Source: JBAYJY01 sp041664945
Lineage (GTDB): Bacteria; UBP15; UBA6099
Assembly (NCBI GenBank): GCA_041664945.1
Contig: JBAYJY010000143.1
Coordinates: forward strand, 1 to 11,823
Direction: 5' to 3'
DNA length: 11,823 bases
This document shows, one piece after another, positions 6,796 through 11,823 of this stretch; the stretch's first letter is position 1; each line of letters begins with the position of its first letter. Position numbers and translations under genes: made by a program. Under the pieces are notes generated by a model that saw only the letters and a list, made by a program, of their open reading frames with translations, made no database searches and was not told where the DNA came from.

Positions 6796-7158
6796 ATGGA
6801 GAAGAAAATCGTTAAGAAAAAAGTGGCTGCTCCTAAAAAAGCTGCCGCGCCTAAGAAAGTTGTAGCCCCTAAGAAAACACCTGCTGCCAAGAAACCCGCG
6901 GCTTCACGTAAAACCTACACATTCACGCTGCACGCTCCTCACGCGAGAAGCGTCGAGGTGGTAGGCGATTTCAACAACTGGGAAATCGGAAAATATCCGA
7001 TGAAAAAAGACGCGAACGGCATATGGGCAAAGGCCGTCGTGGTCAAGCCGGGCGAATACCATTACAAGTATATGGTTGACGGCGAGTGGTGGCTGGACCC
7101 GGAAAAGGAAACGGCGGCAAACCCGTACGGCACCGAGAACAACGTGCTGGTTGTCTGA
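6796..7158 (+). CDS. Glycogen-binding domain protein (CBM48/AMPK-beta-like) with Lys/Ala/Pro-rich tail
   Basis: A 120-residue soluble protein in two parts. Residues 1-40 are a basic low-complexity tail with APKK at 12-15, 18-21 and 24-27, a 6-residue period like histone-H1-type or AlgP-type tails. Residues 41-120 are an early-set carbohydrate-binding domain as in CBM48 and the AMP-activated kinase beta subunit: TFTLHAPHARSVEVVGDFNN (42-61), W62, GEYHYKYMVDGEWWLDP (86-102), N109 and GTENNVLVV at the end. Such domains bind glycogen or starch-like alpha-glucans. There is no catalytic domain. The start is ATG 6796, since AAGGAGAG lies upstream with GGAG (6784-6787) 8 nt before it; an in-frame ATG at 6751 lacks a comparable site. 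The tail may bind nucleic acid or another polyanion, which is inference. No glycogen enzyme gene is next to it. Confidence 0.88.
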   Translation: MEKKIVKKKVAAPKKAAAPKKVVAPKKTPAAKKPAASRKTYTFTLHAPHARSVEVVGDFNNWEIGKYPMKKDANGIWAKAVVVKPGEYHYKYMVDGEWWLDPEKETAANPYGTENNVLVV

Positions 7159-7258
7159 CGGCCGGTCTTTTCCCGTTGAATCCGAAGGGCGGGACTTTCG
7201 CGCCTTAGCTTTTAAGTTCGCCTATGTGTAAGGCCGGTTTCGGAGAAACTCTGCGCAG

Positions 7259-9133
7259 ATGAGTTTTTTCATCGATATTCTTTTGGCCATGGGAATAATG
7301 CTCGCCGCAGCCGGTTTCGGGCGAAAGCTTATGCGCGCCCTGCGAGTTCCGGAAGGCGGTTTCTGGGAGAATTTCTGCGCCGGCGCCGCTCTCGGCCTCG
7401 GCGTTCTCATCCTGACAATCTTCCTGCTCGGCGTCGCCGGGCTTCTGCGCCGCTGGATTCTCATCCTGCCGCCGCTCCTTTTCATCGCCGCCGCTCCTGC
7501 CGACCTCGCTTTCATCATCAAATCAGGCGCCCGCAAAATCCTGTCTTTTTTCAGAAACGCGGAACCGCTTCATCGCGCAGCCGCCGCCGTGACCGCTTTC
7601 CTGTTTTTCCTCTATCTGCCGGCGGCTCTCGCGCCTCCGATTCACCCCGACGCGCTGGTGTACCAGCTCGCCGCCCCTAAAATTTACGTCCACCTCGGGC
7701 GCATCGTCTTTCTGCCCGACAATTTCCGCGCGTCGTTTCCATCCGGCGTCAACATGCTTTTCATTCTCGGGTTGTCGCTCCGCGGGCCGGCTCTCGCGCA
7801 ACTTTTACACCTTTTCATGGGCGCCCTCAGCGCGCTCGCGATCTTCGCGGTCGCCAAAAGGCGCCTCGGCCGCGCCGCTGGACTTTGGGCCGCTCTCATT
7901 TTTTCCTCATCATATATCGTCTCCCTCGTCGCTCCTCAGGCGATGACCGAGATGGGCTTCGTCCTGTTCGGAGTCCTCGCCTTCCACTATCTTTTGCTCT
8001 GGCTGGATTCCGGACCCCGCGGCGAGTTTCTTTTATCCGCCGCGTTTTGCGGTTTCGCGCTCTCCACGCGCTATCAGGCGGCCGTCTGGCTCGCCTGCCT
8101 CGCCGGGTTTCTCGCCTTCTCCGAGATCAGGCGCGGCGCCACTTTTCTGAAAACCGCATCGCGTGTTGTTCTATACAGTTCCATCGCGGTCGCCCTGCTT
8201 TCGCCGTGGCTCATCAAAAACGCCGTCTTCACAGGCAACCCCGTCTTTCCGTTTCTGAACCAGTATTTCGGAAGCAGGTACTACGACCCCGCCAGTTGCA
8301 GTTGGATGGCTTCCGGAGTAGACCGGCCAACGTCTCTTATCGGCTACTTCCGCTTTTTTTTCTTCTATCCGTGGCTCACGACGCTGAACGGGTTCACAAA
8401 CGACACCGGATTCGGCCCGCCGGCCAACCCCGCGTTTCTCGCGCTGCTTCCCGGCCTGCTTTTTCTCAGGCCACTGCCGCGCTTCGTCCGCTCCATCCTC
8501 TGGTTCTGCCTCGCGGTCGGACTGACTTTCTGGGCGGCGCTCCTGATCAACACGCGCTTCTGGCTTCCCGTCGAGGCGCTCCTTTGCATAGCAGTCGGCC
8601 ACCTCGTTTCAGCATCGTTCAATAAATCCAAGGCGCTGTTCGGCATCGCTCTTTTGTTCGTCGCCGCGAACATGCTCTTCGCCTGCGCCTCCGTCGCGTA
8701 CGGCAGTAATTCGATTGTCGCCCAGATATCGGTCGTGTCCGGAATCATTTCCCGTGACGACTACCTCGCGCAAAGAATGCCCGCCTACCGCGCCATCAAG
8801 GCCGCAAACCGCGAACTTCCGCCCGGCTCTAAAATCATGCTCGGCTTCGCGGCGAGCGAAGGTTACTATCTCGACCGACCCTACCTTTACGGCGAACCAT
8901 ACGGGCAAGCCTATCTCAACTGGTTCAAACTGCGCGGCGAATCCGACCTGCTCGGCTGGCTTCGCGATAAAAAAGTGACTCACTTATTGTTCGCTGAAAC
9001 CTACGCTCATCCCGGCGCATGCCTCGCTATCGTCGACAAAACGCGCTGTGGCGCTTGGGACTCGTTGATCGCGCGTCATTTCAGGCCTATGAAAACCATA
9101 GATGATTTCATGTTCGGGGAGATAATATATTGA
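7259..9133 (+). CDS. Multi-pass membrane protein, probable GT-C-type glycosyltransferase
   Basis: A 624-residue protein with roughly a dozen hydrophobic segments from residue 1 to about 470 and a soluble C-terminal part (about 485-624). After an early membrane segment comes a loop with PPIHPDALVYQLAAPKIYV (126-144) and DNFRASFPSG. An acidic residue (D131 here) in the first long extracytoplasmic loop, followed by a Y-H/Q-L-A-P-K-like motif, is typical of GT39/ArnT-like and related GT-C transferases, which use lipid-linked sugars at the outer face of the inner membrane. I infer this family; the acceptor and sugar are unknown. The ATG at 7259 has only GGAG 13 nt upstream (7242-7245); ATG at 7289 (residue 11) has no better site. 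The stop codon overlaps the start of the next small gene, so the two are translationally coupled. Confidence 0.68.
   Translation: MSFFIDILLAMGIMLAAAGFGRKLMRALRVPEGGFWENFCAGAALGLGVLILTIFLLGVAGLLRRWILILPPLLFIAAAPADLAFIIKSGARKILSFFRNAEPLHRAAAAVTAFLFFLYLPAALAPPIHPDALVYQLAAPKIYVHLGRIVFLPDNFRASFPSGVNMLFILGLSLRGPALAQLLHLFMGALSALAIFAVAKRRLGRAAGLWAALIFSSSYIVSLVAPQAMTEMGFVLFGVLAFHYLLLWLDSGPRGEFLLSAAFCGFALSTRYQAAVWLACLAGFLAFSEIRRGATFLKTASRVVLYSSIAVALLSPWLIKNAVFTGNPVFPFLNQYFGSRYYDPASCSWMASGVDRPTSLIGYFRFFFFYPWLTTLNGFTNDTGFGPPANPAFLALLPGLLFLRPLPRFVRSILWFCLAVGLTFWAALLINTRFWLPVEALLCIAVGHLVSASFNKSKALFGIALLFVAANMLFACASVAYGSNSIVAQISVVSGIISRDDYLAQRMPAYRAIKAANRELPPGSKIMLGFAASEGYYLDRPYLYGEPYGQAYLNWFKLRGESDLLGWLRDKKVTHLLFAETYAHPGACLAIVDKTRCGAWDSLIARHFRPMKTIDDFMFGEIIY
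9116..9121 (+). promoter_or_regulatory. Shine-Dalgarno site that defines the small TTG-start gene
   Basis: GGGGAG inside the last codons of the membrane glycosyltransferase gene lies 8 nt before the TTG at 9130. This is the optimal distance and one of the strongest ribosome-binding sites in the window. It has no purpose for the upstream gene, so it supports real initiation at the TTG. Confidence 0.65.
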
Positions 9134-9246
9134 ACCGTGAAGAAGAAAAAAAAGAAAGCCGCCCCAATCTGATTTATATAGCGGTCTGGGCCGCATGGTG
9201 CGCGCTCGTGTTCGCCCTGTATCTCAGGCAGTTCGTCCATAAATAA
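9130..9246 (+). CDS. 38-residue single-span membrane protein (TTG start)
   Basis: The frame begins with TTG overlapping the preceding TGA (TTGA) and ends with TAA at 9244-9246. The product is 38 residues: a charged N-terminus NREEEKKESRPN (2-13), a hydrophobic helix LIYIAVWAAWCALVFALYLR (14-33), then QFVHK. The acidic and basic N-terminus, single helix and basic end are what a small inner-membrane protein looks like. GGGGAG 8 nt upstream gives a strong ribosome-binding site. The coupling to the glycosyltransferase-like gene suggests the protein assists or stabilises it, which is inference from position. I recognise no family. It is too short for most gene finders with default settings and uses a rare start codon, so it is easily missed. 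Confidence 0.72.
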   Translation: MNREEEKKESRPNLIYIAVWAAWCALVFALYLRQFVHK

Positions 9247-9421
9247 GGGCGGCGCGCCGGATTAATCGCGGAAATTAATACGATTTAGGTTTCAGCGGTA
9301 GCGCATCGGGGAAAACTTAAATTACAGGACCGATATTTAGCTTGCTGAACGTCAACCATATCAAAGGAAAGAGCCGGCATGGCGGTTTGACACCCGCGCC
9401 GCCGGTCCATAGAATGAACAA
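9247..9421. other. Spacer before the moxR cluster with short inverted repeats
   Basis: Besides the promoter, the spacer holds the palindrome GGCGCGCC (9251-9258) and ATTAAT twice (9261-9266 and 9274-9279) around a 7-nt spacer; since ATTAAT is itself palindromic, this also forms an inverted repeat. No T tract follows, so there is no clear terminator for the upstream genes. The tiny frame ATG-AAC-AAA-TGA at 9414-9425 overlaps the moxR start out of frame and I do not regard it as a gene. Confidence 0.4.
9387..9415 (+). promoter_or_regulatory. Near-consensus sigma-70 promoter of moxR, predicted leaderless
   Basis: TTGACA (9387-9392, perfect -35) and TAGAAT (9410-9415, 5 of 6) are separated by exactly 17 nt. 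Only 6 nt (GAACAA) lie between the -10 and the moxR ATG at 9422. With the usual start 6-8 nt past the -10, transcription would begin at 9421-9423, at the start codon. No Shine-Dalgarno sequence precedes this ATG, which agrees with a leaderless transcript. The -35 and spacer are embedded in an inverted repeat, GGCGG (9381-9385) and CCGCC (9399-9403), which could be an operator. Confidence 0.7.
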
Positions 9422-10363
9422 ATGAACGAGATCAAAGAAAAAATCGACAAACTCATCGCAAACATCGAGAGCGTGTTCGTCGGCAAGCGCGAGACGGTTG
9501 AATTCGCGATTAACGCGCTCTTCAGCGGCGGCCACCTTCTGATCGTGGACCTGCCAGGCGTCGGAAAAACCACGCTCGCCAAGGCGGTCGCGGCCTCCAT
9601 CGCCGGCTCCTCCAAACGCGTCCAGTTCACTCCGGACCTGCTGCCGACCGACATCACCGGCGTCAATATTTACATCCACGAAAAAAGCTCTTTCACTTTC
9701 CATCCCGGGCCGGTGTTCACGAACATCCTGCTCGCGGACGAGATCAACCGCGCCACTCCGCGCGTGCAGTCCAGCCTGCTCGAAGCCATGGAGGAATGCC
9801 AGGTCTCCGTCGACGGCTCGACGCACAAGCTCGAACAGCCTTTCATGGTTATCGCCACTCAGAACCCGATCGAGATTCAAGGCACCTTCCCGCTCCCGGA
9901 AGCGCAACTCGACCGGTTCCTCATCTCCGCGGTGATCGGCTACCCGACGCGCGACGAGGAGCGCCGCATAATGGACGGGCGCGCTTCCTCCGAGCCTCTC
10001 GATTCGCTCGCTCCGGTGATGAGTCTCGAAGATGTCGAAATGATAAAAGAAGGCGCACGGCGCGTGCGCATCAGCGAACCGGTCAAGCGCTACATACTCG
10101 ACATCACCGAGGCCACCCGTCGCGGCGACGGCATCCTGATAGGCGCCAGCCCGCGCGCTTCTCTCGCTCTCATGCGCACAGCTCGCTCACGCGCCATCAT
10201 TGCCGGCCGCGATTTCGCGACTCCGGACGATGTCAAATCGATCGCCCCCTCAACTCTCGCCCACAGGCTCATCATGCGCGGCGCGACCCGCCTCAACCTC
10301 GACGCCAACCGCGCTGCGCTCGCCGCCATTCTCGACGAAATCCCCGTTCCGCGGCCGGAGTGA
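9422..10363 (+). CDS. MoxR-family AAA+ ATPase
   Basis: A cytosolic AAA+ ATPase of 313 residues, the usual MoxR length. Members act as chaperone-like ATPases that mature or regulate partner proteins, often with von Willebrand or DUF58 proteins encoded next door. Motifs: Walker A LPGVGKTT (44-51), Walker B ILLADEINRA (102-111), sensor 1 ATQNPIEIQGTFPLPEAQLD (145-164) running into the arginine-finger region DRF, and sensor 2 GASPRAS (241-247). ATG 9422 is the first start after an in-frame TAG at 9410-9412, so no upstream start is possible in this frame. It lacks a Shine-Dalgarno site and sits at the predicted transcription start. It is the first gene of a three-gene cluster and ends 4 nt before the DUF58 gene. 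Confidence 0.95.
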   Translation: MNEIKEKIDKLIANIESVFVGKRETVEFAINALFSGGHLLIVDLPGVGKTTLAKAVAASIAGSSKRVQFTPDLLPTDITGVNIYIHEKSSFTFHPGPVFTNILLADEINRATPRVQSSLLEAMEECQVSVDGSTHKLEQPFMVIATQNPIEIQGTFPLPEAQLDRFLISAVIGYPTRDEERRIMDGRASSEPLDSLAPVMSLEDVEMIKEGARRVRISEPVKRYILDITEATRRGDGILIGASPRASLALMRTARSRAIIAGRDFATPDDVKSIAPSTLAHRLIMRGATRLNLDANRAALAAILDEIPVPRPE

Positions 10364-10367
10364 TTTT

Positions 10368-11393
10368 ATGAAAACCGTCGCGAGAATCCGTTCCTACGGA
10401 CGATTGTTCTTCCTCGCAGGCTGGATATTCCTTCTGTTTCTTATCGCGACAAACATCCAGTCCGGCTGGCTCTACGTCATCATTTCATTTCTCGCATTGC
10501 TCGGCTTTTTGTCGGCGCTGCTGCCGGGCTTTGCGCTTCGCTCGATCTCTGTCGCCGCTTCGCAACCCGAACTTTGCGAGCGCGGCGCTCCGCAGGCCGC
10601 AATCCTTTTTCTCGAAAACCGATCTCGGTTCGCTCAATACACAATCCGCGTCGAACTGCCTGCGGGCAGCGGGTTGGAATTCGATCCGCCGAACCTGCTC
10701 GCCGTACGCATTCCAGGCCGTTCGAGCGTCGCTATCCCCGCCCGGTTCGTTCCCATGCGTCGAGGCGAATTGCGCATCGGCCACGTCACGCTCGTCTGCA
10801 GCGGCCCGACAGGCCTGTTCGCAAAAAAACGCGTCGCCGCTGTCGCCTCCTCTTCGCTCGTTTACCCGAAACTTTCCGACGCGGACGGCGAATCGCTCGC
10901 CGGCGCCGCCGGCGCGGACAACTCCTCCCCTGTCAACAGGCATCTCGTCACAGAGGACCCTTATCACTACGCCCTTCGCGAGTATGTGCCGGGCGACAGC
11001 CTGCGCCGGATTCACTGGAAACTGACGGCGAAGCGGAACGAACCGATAATGCGCATAAACGAGAGCAAGACGTTCGGCGTGGCCGGCATTCTTGTAGACA
11101 ACTTGCGAGACCATTACCCGCCGCCGGACGGCGGAGAGAAGTTCGAGCTTCTGCTCGAAAAAGCGGCGTCGCTCGCGCGGCATTTGCTTTTCTCAAGCGG
11201 AATGAGCGTGACGCTATACGCGACCGCTTCGCCGGAGATCGAACTGGACACGCACGAGGTCTGGGAGCGAGCGCTCCGCTGGCTCGCTCTGATCCGGCTT
11301 GAGGACGCGCCCGCCGGCGGCGATTGCCTCGCCATTCGCGCGCCTGAATTCATAGAATACACTTTCAGCCCGAATACGGAGGCGAATACCTGA
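10368..11393 (+). CDS. DUF58 domain protein
   Basis: A 341-residue membrane-anchored protein. Two hydrophobic segments (about 13-28 and 35-55) place the rest on one side of the inner membrane. The family signature REYVPGDSLRRIHWKLTAK is at 204-222, followed by the von Willebrand-like region. DUF58 proteins are regular partners of MoxR ATPases; their molecular function is not settled. ATG 10368 is chosen because GGAG (10357-10360) lies 7 nt upstream; the frame is open further back to 10200, but that stretch lies inside moxR and is not coding in this frame. The gap to moxR is 4 nt, and the stop overlaps the next ATG (TGATG), so the three genes are co-transcribed and probably translationally coupled. 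Confidence 0.93.
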   Translation: MKTVARIRSYGRLFFLAGWIFLLFLIATNIQSGWLYVIISFLALLGFLSALLPGFALRSISVAASQPELCERGAPQAAILFLENRSRFAQYTIRVELPAGSGLEFDPPNLLAVRIPGRSSVAIPARFVPMRRGELRIGHVTLVCSGPTGLFAKKRVAAVASSSLVYPKLSDADGESLAGAAGADNSSPVNRHLVTEDPYHYALREYVPGDSLRRIHWKLTAKRNEPIMRINESKTFGVAGILVDNLRDHYPPPDGGEKFELLLEKAASLARHLLFSSGMSVTLYATASPEIELDTHEVWERALRWLALIRLEDAPAGGDCLAIRAPEFIEYTFSPNTEANT

Positions 11394-11823
11394 TGGGCGC
11401 GTTTATTAAGCTGATCAACCGCCCCTACCGCCATCTCGATCAGGTCGAGAACAGCCTTTCGCTGCGCGCGGTGACATTCCTCGCGGTCGCGCTCGGCGTC
11501 TTCGTCTCGGCGCGGGACACCGGACTTGCCGCCCCGATGGCGATCGGCCTCGCCGGCATTTCCGCCGGCTTCGTTTTCAGCTACGCGCGCCGCATGTTTT
11601 CCAACTGGTGGATGAAAGTTTTTGTCTCGTTCGGCATGATCGCCGCCGGCTATTTCTATATCAATCAGATGCTTTACACAAGCCGCGACCACATCGTCGT
11701 TCTGACTGAAATGCTCATCTGGCTTCAGTTGATGCACAGCTTCGACCTGCCGCGCCGCAAGGATTTAATCTACTCGCTGCTGTCGGCGTTCATGCTCATC
11801 TGCGTCGGCGGCGTTCTCAGCCG
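11393..11823 (+). CDS. TgpA-type transglutaminase-like membrane protein, N-terminal part (truncated by window end)
   Basis: The frame starts at the ATG overlapping the DUF58 stop, with GGAGG (11378-11382) 10 nt upstream, and stays open to the right edge, giving 143 residues. The visible part is a multi-pass N-terminal region: hydrophobic segments about 24-40, 47-64, 74-90 and 126-143. The stretch LTEMLIWLQLMHSFDLPRRK (103-122) followed by DLIYSLLSAF matches the N-terminal membrane domain (DUF3488) of TgpA-like proteins, where such helices precede an extracytoplasmic transglutaminase-like domain. That catalytic domain lies beyond the window and cannot be checked. The MoxR-DUF58-TgpA order is a well-known conserved arrangement, which supports the call. 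Confidence 0.82.
   Translation, partial: MGAFIKLINRPYRHLDQVENSLSLRAVTFLAVALGVFVSARDTGLAAPMAIGLAGISAGFVFSYARRMFSNWWMKVFVSFGMIAAGYFYINQMLYTSRDHIVVLTEMLIWLQLMHSFDLPRRKDLIYSLLSAFMLICVGGVLS

Noticed and set aside
7188..7215. Terminator after the glycogen-binding gene (AAGG/CCTT inverted repeat followed by TTTT).
   Set aside because: Only four continuous base pairs with mismatches in the middle of the stem; too weak to call.
9317..9907. 196-codon minus-strand frame over the start of moxR and its promoter.
   Set aside because: Antisense to the conserved Walker A and B region; the translation has no family signature.
10200..10367. N-terminal extension of the DUF58 gene back to ATG 10200.
   Set aside because: It lies inside the MoxR coding sequence in another frame; ATG 10368 has a good Shine-Dalgarno site and gives the expected two membrane segments at the N-terminus.

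Overview
The window reads as a compact chromosomal stretch of a GC-rich, Gram-negative-type bacterium. No rRNA, tRNA, CRISPR array, insertion sequence or phage gene is visible. The lineage cannot be fixed from this sequence. A short AMPK-type glycogen-binding protein, a COG3379-type phosphohydrolase next to an APS kinase, a large hydrophobic GT-C-like membrane protein and low-complexity intergenic repeats are the kind of mix I associate with uncultured PVC-like or Omnitrophota-like genomes. That is an impression only.

Layout from left to right. (1) Positions 1-86 are probably the 3' end of an unidentified plus-strand gene, followed by a hairpin. (2) A minus-strand pair, an AlkP-superfamily phosphohydrolase (912-2300) then APS kinase cysC (185-715), is separated by about 200 bp of degenerate simple repeats. 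(3) A 357-bp divergent spacer carries a candidate promoter for the phosphohydrolase and a set of short repeats in front of carB. (4) carB (2658-5867) is complete, with no carA or pyrimidine gene beside it, and ends at a strong hairpin. (5) A minus-strand ICMT-like membrane methyltransferase (5967-6584) converges on carB and has a perfect extended -10. (6) A 120-residue protein (6796-7158) joins a Lys/Ala/Pro tail to a glycogen-binding domain. (7) A multi-pass GT-C-like membrane protein (7259-9133) is followed, with TTGA overlap, by a 38-residue single-span membrane protein that starts with TTG. (8) The classic MoxR ATPase - DUF58 - TgpA-type transglutaminase cluster (9422 to the right edge) is tightly packed and cut by the window end.

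How the genes fit together. MoxR, DUF58 and TgpA form a widely conserved cell-envelope module, translationally coupled here (4-nt gap, then stop/start overlap). Its first gene has a near-consensus sigma-70 promoter placed so that transcription should begin at the ATG itself, so the module is predicted to start with a leaderless mRNA. CysC makes PAPS, the universal sulfate donor, and the neighbouring phosphohydrolase may act in a related sulfate or phosphate-ester process, but nothing else in the window shows the substrate. carB, the methyltransferase and the glycogen-binding protein look like independent transcription units.

No convincing new multi-gene system is present. The most rewarding points are the leaderless promoter, the 38-residue coupled membrane protein, the two dispersed hairpins with a compensatory base-pair change, and the repeat-rich carB leader.
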